A stretch of DNA of 64,000 bases from Herbaspirillum robiniae. GTDB taxonomy: Bacteria > Pseudomonadota > Gammaproteobacteria > Burkholderiales > Burkholderiaceae_D. The position numbers and the translations under genes are program-made. The notes beneath the pieces are model-generated. The model searched no databases, was not told where the DNA came from, and saw only the letters and a program-made list of their open reading frames with translations. The DNA is taken from assembly GCF_002213415.1 (NCBI RefSeq), contig NZ_NJGU01000001.1, forward strand, positions 1,054,001 through 1,118,000, given 5' to 3'. The stretch's first letter is position 1. Every line of letters starts with the position of its first letter. Positions 36,977 through 45,931 of the stretch are shown one piece after another.

Positions 36977-38098
36977 ATGAAAAAACTCGCTCTCCTCGGC
37001 GGCCTCACGCCCGCCCAATTCCTGCGTGACTACTGGCACAAGAAACCGCTGCTGATCCGCCAGGCCATTCCCGGCTTCCAGGCGCCGCTGCCGCGCCAAG
37101 AACTGTTCGACCTGGCGCGCCGCGACGATGTCGAATCGCGCCTGATCACCCATCGCGCAGGCGGCTGGGACATGCAGCACGGCCCGGTCGCGAAATTGCC
37201 GGCCCTGAAGCAGAAGGCATGGACGCTGCTGGTGCAGGGCGTGAACCTGCATCACCCCGAAGCCGACGCCCTGCTGCGCCAGTTCCGCTTCATTCCCGAT
37301 GCGCGCCTGGACGACCTGATGATCAGCTACGCCAGCGACGGCGGCGGCGTCGGTCCGCATTTCGACTCTTACGACGTGTTCCTGCTGCAGGCGCACGGGC
37401 AGCGCCGCTGGCGCATCAGCGCGCAGGAAGACCTGTCGCTGGAAGAAGGCGTACCGCTGAAGATCCTGAGCAACTTCCAGTCCGAGCAAGAGTTCGTGCT
37501 GGAGCCGGGCGACATGCTGTACCTGCCGCCGCACTATGCGCATGACGGCGTGGCCGTGGGCGAATGCATGACTTACTCGATCGGTTTTCGCGCGCCGGCC
37601 TTCCAGGAACTCGGCGAGTCCTTCCTCGACTTCATGATGGACAGCATCGACCTGCCCGGCCGCTATGCCGATCCCGACCTGAAGCCCAGCGCCAAGCCCG
37701 CGGAGCTGCCGGCCGACATGGTCGCGCGCATCCGCGACGAGCTCAACAAGATCCGCTTCACCGACGACGACATCACCATCTTCCTCGGCCAGCACCTGTC
37801 CGAACCCAAGGCCAGCGTATTCTTCGAGCCGCCGGCCGAGGAGCTGTCCTTTGCTCGCTTTTTCCAGGGCGCCAAGAAGCGCGGCCTGTCCCTGCATCGC
37901 AAGACGCAGATGCTCTATCGCGGCTCCCACGTCTTCATCAACGGCGAGTCGTTCGAAGTGCGACGCGCAGACAAGGCCATCCTCGCCGCACTCGCAGATC
38001 GCCGCAAGCTGGAAAAATCGGAGTTCGAAAACGCCTCGGAAGACCTGCTCGAAGCGCTGCATCAATGGCATGAAAGCGGCTGGCTAGAATTTTCTTGA
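36977..38098 (+). CDS. RoxA-like JmjC/cupin 2-oxoglutarate oxygenase (ribosomal protein arginine hydroxylase)
   Basis: A 373-residue Fe(II)/2-oxoglutarate-dependent oxygenase similar to E. coli YcfD/RoxA, which hydroxylates an arginine of ribosomal protein L16. The JmjC-type cupin has metal ligands His128 and Asp130 in GVGPHFDSYDVF and His189 in PPHYAHDG. The N-terminal part has LTPAQFLRDYWHKKPLLIRQA, typical of the family, and the C-terminal winged-helix part spans about 290-373. The start is ATG 36977 or, three codons earlier, an ATG overlapping the TATAAT. Family is secure; the exact target protein is inferred. Confidence 0.9.
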   Translation: MKKLALLGGLTPAQFLRDYWHKKPLLIRQAIPGFQAPLPRQELFDLARRDDVESRLITHRAGGWDMQHGPVAKLPALKQKAWTLLVQGVNLHHPEADALLRQFRFIPDARLDDLMISYASDGGGVGPHFDSYDVFLLQAHGQRRWRISAQEDLSLEEGVPLKILSNFQSEQEFVLEPGDMLYLPPHYAHDGVAVGECMTYSIGFRAPAFQELGESFLDFMMDSIDLPGRYADPDLKPSAKPAELPADMVARIRDELNKIRFTDDDITIFLGQHLSEPKASVFFEPPAEELSFARFFQGAKKRGLSLHRKTQMLYRGSHVFINGESFEVRRADKAILAALADRRKLEKSEFENASEDLLEALHQWHESGWLEFS

Positions 38099-38425
38099 AT
38101 TGATTCGAAATCTTCCAAATCCGCTTAAGTTGATCGTTCGACAATCGCCGGAAAACGGCGTGGATAAAGGCCTTCCGGGGACATGGGTATAAATGTAAGA
38201 ACTTACAAATTCTTACGAAAAAGAACGATTCCGGTGTGATTTCGGCAAAAAATAGCTATAATAACGGGCTGGAAAGTTTTCGTTGTGTTTGGTCTGTTTC
38301 GGCAGCAAAAAGAAGCAAAAGCCGAAGCGAAACCGCAAGGTTTGCCAGGGCATCGAAAGCCTCCTGTAGAGCGATAATTACCGGTAATTATTCATCGCAC
38401 AATTTTAAATATTGAAGGAATATTC
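38099..38425 (+). promoter_or_regulatory. AT-rich promoter/leader region of the small lipoprotein gene
   Basis: No gene is seen in these 327 bp. TATAAT at 38257-38262 is a good -10 candidate, giving a leader of about 160 nt before the lipoprotein start, preceded by GAAGGAAT. CGATAATTACCGGTAATTATTCATCG contains the palindrome AATTACCGGTAATT (38377-38390). The long leader could hold regulatory structure. Confidence 0.4.
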
Positions 38426-38683
38426 ATGAAAAAGACTCTGTTGATCGCCTCCCTGCTGGCTGTTGCCCTGGCTGCTTGCGGCAAGAAGGAAGAAGCTCCG
38501 GCACCTGCACCGGCTCCTGCCGCTGAAGCTCCTGCCGCTGCACCGGCTGCTGCTCCTGCTGCTGACGCAAAGCCTGCTGACGCTGCTCCGGCCGCTCCTG
38601 CTGCTGACGCAAAGCCGGCTGACGCTGCTCCGGCCGCTCCTGCTGCTGATGCAAAGCCGGCTGACGCTGCTCCGGCAAAATAA
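38426..38683 (+). CDS. Small Ala/Pro-rich repeat lipoprotein
   Basis: An 85-residue predicted lipoprotein. Signal peptide MKKTLLIASLLAVALAAC with the lipidated cysteine at 18, then KKEE and an Ala/Pro/Asp/Lys-rich low-complexity tail. The tail contains three copies of a 14-residue unit (AADAKPADAAPAAP), encoded by 42-bp DNA repeats (38558-38599, 38600-38641, 38642-38676 partial). A good ribosome site (GAAGGAA) precedes it and a terminator follows. The tail may act as a flexible spacer from the membrane. No function is known to me; the call as a real gene rests on lipobox, ribosome site and terminator. Confidence 0.8.
   Translation: MKKTLLIASLLAVALAACGKKEEAPAPAPAPAAEAPAAAPAAAPAADAKPADAAPAAPAADAKPADAAPAAPAADAKPADAAPAK
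38558..38676 (+). repeat. 42-bp in-frame tandem repeat within the lipoprotein gene
   Basis: Two full copies (38558-38599 and 38600-38641) and a partial third (38642-38676) differ by only a few bases. Because 42 is a multiple of three, copy-number change would lengthen or shorten the protein without frameshift. Confidence 0.9.
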
Positions 38684-38703
38684 TCTTCAGATTATTTTCA
38701 GAA

Positions 38704-38731
38704 AAACCGGCCCTCTGGGTCGGTTTTTTTT
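38704..38731 (+). terminator. Rho-independent terminator after the small lipoprotein gene
   Basis: AAACCGGCC pairs with GGTCGGTTT (one G-U pair) around a short loop, followed by a run of T. It lies about 20 bp after the stop. Confidence 0.85.
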
Positions 38732-39145
38732 CGCCTGTATTTTTCCTTTCCTTTTCCCTTCCTTTTTCCTTTCTTGCATCAGCGGCCAACGCAATCCGCG
38801 ATGCGCTCCCCTGCCCCACGCTCCAAAACGCGTCAGATCACGCCATAGCGCGTTGATAGCGACCGCAGGACATCCAGGCACTGACAAAGCGCTGACAAGG
38901 CCTCAGAAGCGTTTTGGCGCGCGCGAGCCCGTTACGCGGCATTGCGTGGCAACGGATGCAAAAATGAAAACGAGGGAAACCGGGCAAAGCCGGTGAATCG
39001 GAATCGTCCGCTACGAGAGCGCAGATCCCGGCACAGTCAGTGATCAAGCGCAGTCAAGCCGCAGGGAATGGCAACAAATTGTTTCTGCCCGCGGCGCAAG
39101 AGATGAAGCGCATGCTGACAAAGCGCTGACCTGCTCGCCTTTTCT
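38732..39145. other. Gene-free region with a 16-bp direct repeat
   Basis: No credible gene is seen between the lipoprotein terminator and the MBL gene. The 16-mer CTGACAAAGCGCTGAC occurs at 38881-38896 and again at 39115-39130, 234 bp apart, in the same orientation. Purpose unknown. Confidence 0.6.
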
Positions 39146-39931
39146 TTACACGTCCAGCCAGCCGAAGCCCTCGTCCTGGCACGCGATGCCGATCCCACCG
39201 AAGCTCGTGCCGAGCACGCTCTCCAGCGCGGCGCGCGCGAGTTCCGGGGTATTGTTCTGCCGGCTCAGGTGGGCGCCGACCACCTGCTTCAGTTTGCTCT
39301 TGTCGAGCAGCTGCAGGATCTCGGCGCTGGTTTCGTTGGCCAGGTGGCCATAGGCGCCGCCGATGCGCCGCTTGAGAAACGCGGGATAGGCAGAGTTTTC
39401 CAGCATGGCGCGATCGTGGTTGCACTCCAGCAGGAGCGCGTCGCAGGCGCCCAGCGCCTGCACCAGATGGGAGGTCGACTGGCCGGCGTCGGTCAGCACG
39501 CCCAGGCGGCGGTCGCCGTCACCGGCGACGTATTGCACCGGTTCGCGCGCGTCGTGCGGCACGGTGTAGGGCGTGAGTTCGAGGTCGCCGATGGCGATCT
39601 TCTGGCCGTCGGCGCAGTAACGCACATCGGTGTCGGCGGCATGCGCCGATACCGCTTCCCATGTGCCGTAGCTGAGCCAGACGGGAATGCGGTAGCGCCG
39701 GGCGAACTTGAAGACGCCGCTGACGTGGTCGGAATGTTCGTGGGTGACGACGATGGCGGAGACGTCGGAGGGATCCACGCCCAGGCGCAGCAGGCGTTTT
39801 TCCGTCTCGCGCAAAGCAAAGCCGCAGTCCAGCATCACGGTCGTTCCCGAATTGGGACGATGCGAGCCGGCTGCGGCCGAGATCAGCAGCGCGTTGCCTT
39901 CGCTGCCGCTACCGAGGCTCGCGAACTTCAT
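39146..39931 (-). CDS. Metallo-beta-lactamase-fold hydrolase (YycJ/WalJ-like)
   Basis: A 261-residue cytoplasmic hydrolase. The first metal motif is THEHSDH (63-69), with later ligands in LTDAGQ (about 146-151) and ECNHD, and the terminal histidine in GAHLSRQNN. The N-terminus MKFASLGSGSEGNALLI is typical of the YycJ/WalJ branch, implicated in DNA or RNA processing in other bacteria. It is downstream of bamC and dapA on the same strand with only a 19-bp gap, so probably co-transcribed. The substrate is unproven. Confidence 0.9.
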   Translation of the reverse strand: MKFASLGSGSEGNALLISAAAGSHRPNSGTTVMLDCGFALRETEKRLLRLGVDPSDVSAIVVTHEHSDHVSGVFKFARRYRIPVWLSYGTWEAVSAHAADTDVRYCADGQKIAIGDLELTPYTVPHDAREPVQYVAGDGDRRLGVLTDAGQSTSHLVQALGACDALLLECNHDRAMLENSAYPAFLKRRIGGAYGHLANETSAEILQLLDKSKLKQVVGAHLSRQNNTPELARAALESVLGTSFGGIGIACQDEGFGWLDV

Positions 39932-39950
39932 TTGCGGCCCCGGTCTTGCA

Positions 39951-41138
39951 TTACTTCAGCTGTTCGTTCAGCAGGCCGAGGATCTTGTCGGCGACATCGG
40001 AAACCTCAGGCTTGCCTTCGCCGTTCTGGACCACGATGTTGCTGCCGTCGCTGCCGGTGCCCTTGACCACGATGCGGTACTTGGCGGCCGACTTTTCCTT
40101 GTCCTTGGAGCTGGAGAAGATGCGGGAGAAGAAGCCCGGCTTGTCGGTCTTGTCCTTGGCGTCCTGGTTCTGGTCGACGTAGCGCACGAAGTAGACGCCC
40201 TGGCTGCGGTCGCGGTCTTCCACGGTGAAGCCGACGCGGTCCAGCGCCAGGCCCACACGGCGCCATGCGCGGTCGAAGCTTTCGTCAACCTGCACGCTGG
40301 AGCCGGCGGCGCTCTTCAACAGCTTGGAGCGGGCCTGCAGGCTCGGCGCATTGGCCACTGCGGCCTTGGCCTTGGTCTCTTCGGCGCCCAGGCGCACCAT
40401 CAGGCGCGCCAGGAATTCGGCTTCCAGGCCCGGGTCGGTCGGACGCGCGGTCCACACCGAGGTTTCCTTGGCCGAGCCGGTCAGCACTTCTTCGGCGCCG
40501 CGATGGCTGATGAAGATCTCGGTGGTGCCGTTGGGGCCGCGCTCCAGGCGGGTGCGGAACTTGTCGCGCTCGCCGGTGGAGTACAGCGAATCGAACACCT
40601 TGCCCAGCGTGTTGCGGATGAAGTCCTGCGGAATCTTGGCGCGGTTCTCGGCCCAGTCGGTTTCCATCACGCCGGTGTCGGGCGACTCGACGTTGATCAG
40701 GAAGCCGCTGTCCTGCCAGAAGTCCTTGATCTGCGACCACAGGGCTTCCGGCGTCTGGTTGACCACCAGCCAGCGCTGGGTGCCGTCGCGTTCGACGCGG
40801 ATGTCCTTGCCGTTGGCGGTGGGCGCAACCGAAGCGACGTCGGTGGTCGGCTTGGTCTGCTGCTCCAGGTTGTAGCCGGACGCGGTCGCCACGCCCTTGT
40901 TGGCTTCAGGGATGGCGTAGCGGTTGTCGCGCTGCAGTTGGGTCAGATCGGGCGGCACTTCCAGACGCGGGCCGCGGGCCTTCTCTGCGCTCTTGTAATC
41001 GATACGGTCGCCTTCGAGCATGCTGCCGATGGACGAGCATCCTGCGAGTCCCGCGAGAGCCAGTGCGACGACGATGCTGCGTTGGGTGATGGTGTACGCG
41101 GAGCGAACTGCAGGACGAACGTTCTTGCTATTAGTCAT
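39951..41138 (-). CDS. bamC: Outer-membrane assembly lipoprotein BamC (NlpB)
   Basis: A 395-residue lipoprotein of the BAM complex, which inserts beta-barrel proteins into the outer membrane. The signal peptide ends in the lipobox LAGC (cysteine at 34). The unstructured N-terminal segment with DRIDYKSAEKARGPRLEVPPDL contacts BamD in E. coli. Two helix-grip domains follow (about 105-240 and 290-395). It sits between dapA and the MBL gene on the same strand, the common dapA-bamC arrangement of proteobacteria. Confidence 0.95.
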   Translation of the reverse strand: MTNSKNVRPAVRSAYTITQRSIVVALALAGLAGCSSIGSMLEGDRIDYKSAEKARGPRLEVPPDLTQLQRDNRYAIPEANKGVATASGYNLEQQTKPTTDVASVAPTANGKDIRVERDGTQRWLVVNQTPEALWSQIKDFWQDSGFLINVESPDTGVMETDWAENRAKIPQDFIRNTLGKVFDSLYSTGERDKFRTRLERGPNGTTEIFISHRGAEEVLTGSAKETSVWTARPTDPGLEAEFLARLMVRLGAEETKAKAAVANAPSLQARSKLLKSAAGSSVQVDESFDRAWRRVGLALDRVGFTVEDRDRSQGVYFVRYVDQNQDAKDKTDKPGFFSRIFSSSKDKEKSAAKYRIVVKGTGSDGSNIVVQNGEGKPEVSDVADKILGLLNEQLK

Positions 41139-41201
41139 ATCGTTACTATTGAAAGCGGGATCGAATTTCAGGAGACAGGGGTCCGGAAACGGCCAAGTCC
41201 A

Positions 41202-42080
41202 TTATTTTAATACACCCGACTCGCGCAAAGCCGCGCGCACGGTATCGTGGAACGCCGCCCCCAGCGGCGCCAGCGGCAGGCGCATGCCCGTCGCGATCAG
41301 ACCCATCTCCTGCATGGCCCACTTCAGGGGCACCGGATTGGGTTCGACGAACAGCTTGTTATGCAACGGCAGCAGCTTGTTGTTCAGTTCGACGGCGCGC
41401 GCGATATTGCCGGCCATGGCGGCCACGCACAGCTCGTGCATGTCGCGCGGGGCAACGTTGGCGGTGACCGAGATGTTGCCGGCGCCGCCGTACAGCATCA
41501 GCGCGATGGCGGTGGCGTCGTCGCCGGAATAGACGGCGAAGTCCTTCGGCGCCAGGCGGATCAGGTCGGTGCCGCGGCCGATGTTGCCGGTGGCGTCCTT
41601 GACGCCGACGATGCCCTTGACCTGCGCCAGGCGCAGGATGGTCTCGTTGCTCATGTCGGCAACGGTACGGCCCGGCACGTTGTACAGGATCACCGGCAGG
41701 TCGACCGACTCGGCGATCTTCTTGAAGTGCAGGTACATGCCTTCCTGGGTAGGACGGTTGTAGTAGGGCACGACCTGCAGCGACGCGTCGGCGCCGATCT
41801 TCTTGGCGAACTCGGTCAGCTCGATGGCTTCCGAGGTCGAGTTGCCGCCGGTGCCGGCGATGATCGGGATGCGTTTGGCCGTATGCTCCACCGCGACCTT
41901 GATCAGTTCGCAGTGTTCTTCCATCGAGACGGTGGGCGACTCGCCGGTGGTGCCGACGATGACGATGCTGTCCGTTCCCTCGGCGATGTGCCAGTCGATC
42001 AGTTTGCGCAGGCCGTCGAAGTCGAGGCTGCCGTCCGGATGCATGGGAGTGACGATTGCAACAATGCTACCCTTGATCAT
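41202..42080 (-). CDS. dapA: 4-hydroxy-tetrahydrodipicolinate synthase
   Basis: A 292-residue cytoplasmic enzyme that condenses pyruvate with aspartate semialdehyde, the first step specific to lysine and diaminopimelate. The N-terminus [17 protein letters not shown] is typical. GTTGESPT lies in the active site, YNVPGRT contains the conserved tyrosine, and the Schiff-base lysine is in GVKDATGN. The ATG at 42080 is standard; an open frame continues upstream without homology. First gene of the dapA-bamC-MBL block. Confidence 0.97.
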   Translation of the reverse strand: MIKGSIVAIVTPMHPDGSLDFDGLRKLIDWHIAEGTDSIVIVGTTGESPTVSMEEHCELIKVAVEHTAKRIPIIAGTGGNSTSEAIELTEFAKKIGADASLQVVPYYNRPTQEGMYLHFKKIAESVDLPVILYNVPGRTVADMSNETILRLAQVKGIVGVKDATGNIGRGTDLIRLAPKDFAVYSGDDATAIALMLYGGAGNISVTANVAPRDMHELCVAAMAGNIARAVELNNKLLPLHNKLFVEPNPVPLKWAMQEMGLIATGMRLPLAPLGAAFHDTVRAALRESGVLK

Positions 42081-42254
42081 GATGTGCGTACTTTGGGAGT
42101 AGGTGAAAATAAAAAAACCGATTGTAGCGGATAGACGCCCCAATCGGTCAATTTGCCGCTCATACAGATGAAAGCGGAAGTAAAAAAACTGGGCCCGGAC
42201 CGGACATTCCGGCATGTGGACATCGTCGCCCACGTTGCCCTTTTTCAATAAAAC

Positions 42255-43454
42255 TCAATAGCCCAGTCCCATCGCCTCGCGCACGTCGCGCATGGTGTCC
42301 TGCGCCAGCTTGCGCGCCTTGTCGCAGCCGTCGGCGACGATCGCGCGCACCAGCGAAGGGTCGTCCAGATAGGGCTGGGCGCGCTCCAGCATCGGTTGCT
42401 GTTCTTGCAAGATGGCATCGATCACCGGCTGCTTGCACTCCAGGCAACCGATGCCGGCCGAGCGGCAGCCCTTGGCGGCCCATTCCCTGACCTCGGGCGG
42501 CGAATACACCTGGTGGAATTGCCAGACCGGGCATTTGTCCGGGTCGCCGGCGTCGCTGCGGCGAACGCGCTGCGGGTCGGTCGGCATGGTCTTGACCTTC
42601 TTGGTGACCGCGTCCTTGTCTTCGCGCAGCGCGATGGCGTTGCCGTAGCTCTTGGACATCTTGGCGCCGTCCAGCCCGGGCAGGCGCGACGCCTCCGTCA
42701 GCATGGCCTGCGGCTCGGTCAGGATCAGCTTGCGGCTGCCTTCCAGGTAGCCGAACAGGCGTTCACGGTCGATCATCGACAGGTTCTGGGCATCGTCCAG
42801 CATGGCCTTGGCCTGCTCCAGCGCCTCTTCGTCGCCCTTCTCCTGGAACTGGTTGCGCAGCTCCAGATACAGCTTGGCGCGCTTGCTGCCCAGCTTCTTG
42901 GCGGCGGCCAGGGCCTTTTCCTCGAAGCCCTTTTCCTTGCCGTACAGGTGGTTAAAGCGGCGCGCGATCTCGCGCATGATCTCGATGTGCGGCACCTGGT
43001 CCTCGCCCACCGGCACCTGGCTGGCGCGGTAGATCAGCACGTCGGCCGCCTGCAGCAGCGGATAGCCGAGAAAGCCGTAGGTCGCCAGGTCGCGGTCGGA
43101 CAGCTTTTCCTGCTGGTCCTTGTAGGTCGGCACCCGCTCCAGCCAGCCCAGCGGCGTGGCCATGGACAGCAGCAGGTGCAGCTCGGCGTGCTCGGGCACG
43201 CGCGACTGGATGAACAGGGTGGACTGGGACGGATCGACGCCGGCGGCGAGCCAGTCGATCACCATTTCCCAGGTGCTGGTCTCGATGACGGAAGGATCGT
43301 CATAATGCGTGGTCAGCGCGTGCCAGTCGGCCACGAAGAACAGGCAGGGCAATTCGGACTGCAGTTTCACCCAGTTCTTCAGGGCCCCGTGGTAATGGCC
43401 CAGGTGCAATGCGCCCGTGGGGCGCATGCCGGAGACGACGCGGTCAGGATACAT
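42255..43454 (-). CDS. trpS: Tryptophanyl-tRNA synthetase
   Basis: A 399-residue class I aminoacyl-tRNA synthetase. The HIGH-like motif is HLGH (17-20) in RPTGALHLGHYHG, and KMSKS appears in GLDGAKMSKSYGNAI. It is longer than E. coli TrpS (334), with an insertion rich in charged residues (about 165-215, KEKGFEEKALAAAKKLGSKRAK) and an extra cysteine pair (GCRSAGIGCLECK), a form also found in other betaproteobacteria. Follows the site-2 protease gene by 28 bp on the same strand. Confidence 0.96.
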   Translation of the reverse strand: MYPDRVVSGMRPTGALHLGHYHGALKNWVKLQSELPCLFFVADWHALTTHYDDPSVIETSTWEMVIDWLAAGVDPSQSTLFIQSRVPEHAELHLLLSMATPLGWLERVPTYKDQQEKLSDRDLATYGFLGYPLLQAADVLIYRASQVPVGEDQVPHIEIMREIARRFNHLYGKEKGFEEKALAAAKKLGSKRAKLYLELRNQFQEKGDEEALEQAKAMLDDAQNLSMIDRERLFGYLEGSRKLILTEPQAMLTEASRLPGLDGAKMSKSYGNAIALREDKDAVTKKVKTMPTDPQRVRRSDAGDPDKCPVWQFHQVYSPPEVREWAAKGCRSAGIGCLECKQPVIDAILQEQQPMLERAQPYLDDPSLVRAIVADGCDKARKLAQDTMRDVREAMGLGY

Positions 43455-43482
43455 GGCGGTTGGCTGTAATTATTCTGGCGGT

Positions 43483-44145
43483 TCAGCGGAGCAGGAACGT
43501 GATCGGGGAAAGAATCAGCTGCAGCAGCAGGCTGGCGGCATACATCACCGGCGCCATCCACCAGGTATAGATCACCTTGAGCAGCACCAGCGCCATCACG
43601 ATGAAAAAGCCATACGGTTCGATCTGCGCAAATTTATACGCATATTTGTGCGGCAACAAGCTGGTGAGGATGCGCCCGCCGTCCAGCGGGGGAATCGGGA
43701 ACAGGTTGAAGGCGAACATCACCAGGTTGGTCAGCACGCCGGCCTTGGCCATGAGCATGAAGAACTCTTCCTGCACGCCGCCGATGACCAGGGCGTAAAT
43801 CACCAGCGTCCACAGCAGCGCCATGAAGAAGTTGGCGCCGGGCCCGGCCAGGGCCACCCAGGCCATGTCGCGCTTGGGCTTGCGCAGGTGTCCGTAGTTG
43901 ATCGGCACCGGCTTGGCGTAGCCGAACAGGAAGGCGCCGCTGGTGGCGAAGTACAGCAGGATGGGGATCAGGATGGTGCCGAAGGGGTCGATGTGCTTGA
44001 TCGGATTCAGGCTCATGCGCCCCATCGAATAAGCGGTATTGTCCCCGAAGAATTTCGCCGCATAGGCGTGCGCTGCCTCGTGCAGTGTGATGGCGAACAG
44101 GACGGGAAGCGCATACACCGCGACAGTCTGGATGAGATCGTTCAT
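43483..44145 (-). CDS. Site-2 protease family (M50) membrane metalloprotease
   Basis: A 220-residue inner-membrane protease with about five hydrophobic segments. The zinc motif HEAAH (22-26) lies in the first helix and the third ligand Asp in PIPPLDGGRIL (near 151-159). Minimal members of this family cut membrane-embedded substrates such as anti-sigma factors, but no such gene is adjacent. It lies between yciO and trpS, an arrangement common in Burkholderiales, so may be co-transcribed with them. Confidence 0.93.
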   Translation of the reverse strand: MNDLIQTVAVYALPVLFAITLHEAAHAYAAKFFGDNTAYSMGRMSLNPIKHIDPFGTILIPILLYFATSGAFLFGYAKPVPINYGHLRKPKRDMAWVALAGPGANFFMALLWTLVIYALVIGGVQEEFFMLMAKAGVLTNLVMFAFNLFPIPPLDGGRILTSLLPHKYAYKFAQIEPYGFFIVMALVLLKVIYTWWMAPVMYAASLLLQLILSPITFLLR

Positions 44146-44206
44146 GGGCGGGATTTTATCAGAGGGGCAACTTTAGCCCCGGTGAATTCAAAAAACTTCG
44201 GTAAAA

Positions 44207-44224
44207 CATGCCGGCGCCGGCATG
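44207..44224. other. Perfect 18-bp palindrome between yciO and the site-2 protease gene
   Basis: CATGCCGGCGCCGGCATG lies in the 97-bp gap after the yciO stop. On the minus strand it is followed by TTTTACC, so it may be a weak terminator or processing hairpin. Confidence 0.5.
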
Positions 44225-44242
44225 ACCGGCGCCGCTCCCCGC

Positions 44243-44878
44243 TCATGCCGCCTGCAGCCCGAACAGGCCGGCGTCTCCCCGGCCCTGGCGCACCAGCACC
44301 GGCTGGTCGTCGTCGGTCAGGTCGATCACGGTGGTCGGCTCCAGGCTGCAGGCGCCGCTGTCGATCACCAGCTCGATCTGCTTTTCCAGCTGGGCGCGGA
44401 TGTCGTCGGCGTTGGTCAGCGGCAGCTCGTCGTCGGGCAGCATCAGCGTGGTGCCCAGAAGCGGCTGGCCCAGCTCCTCCAGCAGCATATGGGCGATGCG
44501 GTTCTCCGGCACGCGCAGGCCGATGGTCTTGCGCGACGGGTGCGACAGGCGGCGCGGCACTTCCTTGGTGGCTTCCAGGATGAAGGTATAGGCCCCCGGC
44601 GTGGCAGCCTTGAGCAACCGGTACTGGCGGTTGTCGACGCGGGCGTACTGGGCGATCTCGGACAGGTCGCGGCACAGCAGCGTCAGGTGGTGCTTGTCGT
44701 CCACGCCGCGGATGCGGCGCACGCGCTCGACCGCGTCCTTGTTGTCCAGCTGGCAGACCAGCGCGTAGCAGGAGTCGGTCGGCAAGGCCACCAGGCCGCC
44801 CTTGTGGATGATCTGCGCAGCCTGCTTGATCAGGCGCAGCTGCGGATTGTCGGGATGGATTTCAAAAAACTGGCTCAT
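44243..44878 (-). CDS. yciO: YciO, Sua5/YrdC-domain protein
   Basis: A 211-residue cytoplasmic protein of the YciO branch of the Sua5/YrdC family (threonylcarbamoyl-AMP synthase fold). MSQFFEIHPDNP at the N-terminus, the PTDS motif, CRDLSE, TPGAYTFIL.ATKEVPRRL and TIGLRVP follow the E. coli YciO sequence closely, rather than TsaC. The tRNA t6A housekeeping enzyme is normally TsaC, so this paralogue's role is less certain. Followed by the site-2 protease and trpS genes. Confidence 0.93.
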   Translation of the reverse strand: MSQFFEIHPDNPQLRLIKQAAQIIHKGGLVALPTDSCYALVCQLDNKDAVERVRRIRGVDDKHHLTLLCRDLSEIAQYARVDNRQYRLLKAATPGAYTFILEATKEVPRRLSHPSRKTIGLRVPENRIAHMLLEELGQPLLGTTLMLPDDELPLTNADDIRAQLEKQIELVIDSGACSLEPTTVIDLTDDDQPVLVRQGRGDAGLFGLQAA

Positions 44879-44910
44879 GACATCGTTTTCAACTCAGGTT
44901 CGAAAATGCA

Positions 44911-44936
44911 AAACGGCGGTGTCGCCACCGCCGTTT
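44911..44936 (-). terminator. Rho-independent terminator after htpX (minus strand)
   Basis: AAACGGCGGTG (44911-44921), loop TCGC, CACCGCCGTTT (44926-44936). On the minus strand it runs into TTTTGCATTTT. It lies 18 bp after the htpX stop. Confidence 0.88.
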
Positions 44937-44954
44937 CCTGTCTGTACCGCTATT

Positions 44955-45827
44955 TTACCTTTGGCCGCGCAGCGCGGCGATGCGCTGCTCCAGCGGCGGG
45001 TGGGTGGAGAACAGCTCCATGATGCCCGGCTTGTCGCTGATTCCCAGGGCCGCCATGTTCTGCGGCAGGCCTTCCGGCGAGAAGCCGCCCAGGCGCGCCA
45101 GCGCATTGATCATCGGCTGCGGCGTGCCGAGCAGGCGCGCGGCGCCGGCGTCGGCGCGGAACTCGCGCTGGCGCGAGAACCAGGCCACGATGATGGAGGC
45201 GCCGATGCCGAACACGATCTGGCACACCAGCACGGTCACGGTATAGCCGATGCCCGGGCCCTGGTCGTTGTTACGGCGCAGCGCCGAGTCGACGAAGAAG
45301 CCGACCACGCGCGAGAGGAACACGACGAAGGTGTTCACCACGCCCTGGATCAGCGTCATGGTGACCATGTCGCCGTTGGCGATGTGCGCCACCTCGTGGC
45401 CCAGCACGGCCTCGACTTCGTCCTGCGTCATGCCCTGCAGCAGCCCGGTGGACACCGCCACCAGCGCGGAGTCCTTGAATGCGCCGGTGGCGAAGGCGTT
45501 CGGCTCGCCCTCGTAGACCGCCACTTCAGGCATGCCGATGCCGGCGCGCTGGGCCAGCTTGCCGACGGTCTGCACCAGCCAGGCTTCGGTGCCGTTGACC
45601 GGCGTTTCGATCACGCGCGCGCCGGTCGACCATTTGGCCATGGTCTTGCTCATCAGCAAGGAGATGATCGATCCGGTGAAGCCGACCACCAGCGAAAACA
45701 CCAGCAGCATCGGCAGATTCAGGCCGGAGCGGGTGAGGAAGCGGTCGACGCCCAACAGCGACAAGATGACGCTCATCACGACCAGCACGGCAATGTTGGT
45801 GGCGATAAACAGCAAGATGCGTTTCAT
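44955..45827 (-). CDS. htpX: Membrane protease HtpX
   Basis: A 290-residue inner-membrane zinc endopeptidase (M48) that degrades damaged membrane proteins. Two N-terminal membrane helices (about 5-25 and 38-60), the zinc motif [10 protein letters not shown] (144-153), two further hydrophobic segments, and the third ligand region [16 protein letters not shown]. The ATG gives the classic [16 protein letters not shown]-terminus. It stands between the PHP-domain gene and yciO. Confidence 0.96.
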   Translation of the reverse strand: MKRILLFIATNIAVLVVMSVILSLLGVDRFLTRSGLNLPMLLVFSLVVGFTGSIISLLMSKTMAKWSTGARVIETPVNGTEAWLVQTVGKLAQRAGIGMPEVAVYEGEPNAFATGAFKDSALVAVSTGLLQGMTQDEVEAVLGHEVAHIANGDMVTMTLIQGVVNTFVVFLSRVVGFFVDSALRRNNDQGPGIGYTVTVLVCQIVFGIGASIIVAWFSRQREFRADAGAARLLGTPQPMINALARLGGFSPEGLPQNMAALGISDKPGIMELFSTHPPLEQRIAALRGQR

Positions 45828-45931
45828 TGGGAAAACTCCTATCGGGAAAGTGGTTATTAGATAGGAATGCCGGGAGAAAAATCAAGGGTGAGCTTGCTTG
45901 GGCGGCCGCGCCGCGCATCGACGACGCCGCG

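Noticed and set aside
38424-38819. Glutamine/arginine-rich open frame opposite the small lipoprotein
   Set aside because: It is the reverse translation of the 42-bp repeats and spans the terminator; the plus-strand lipoprotein has signal, lipobox and ribosome site.
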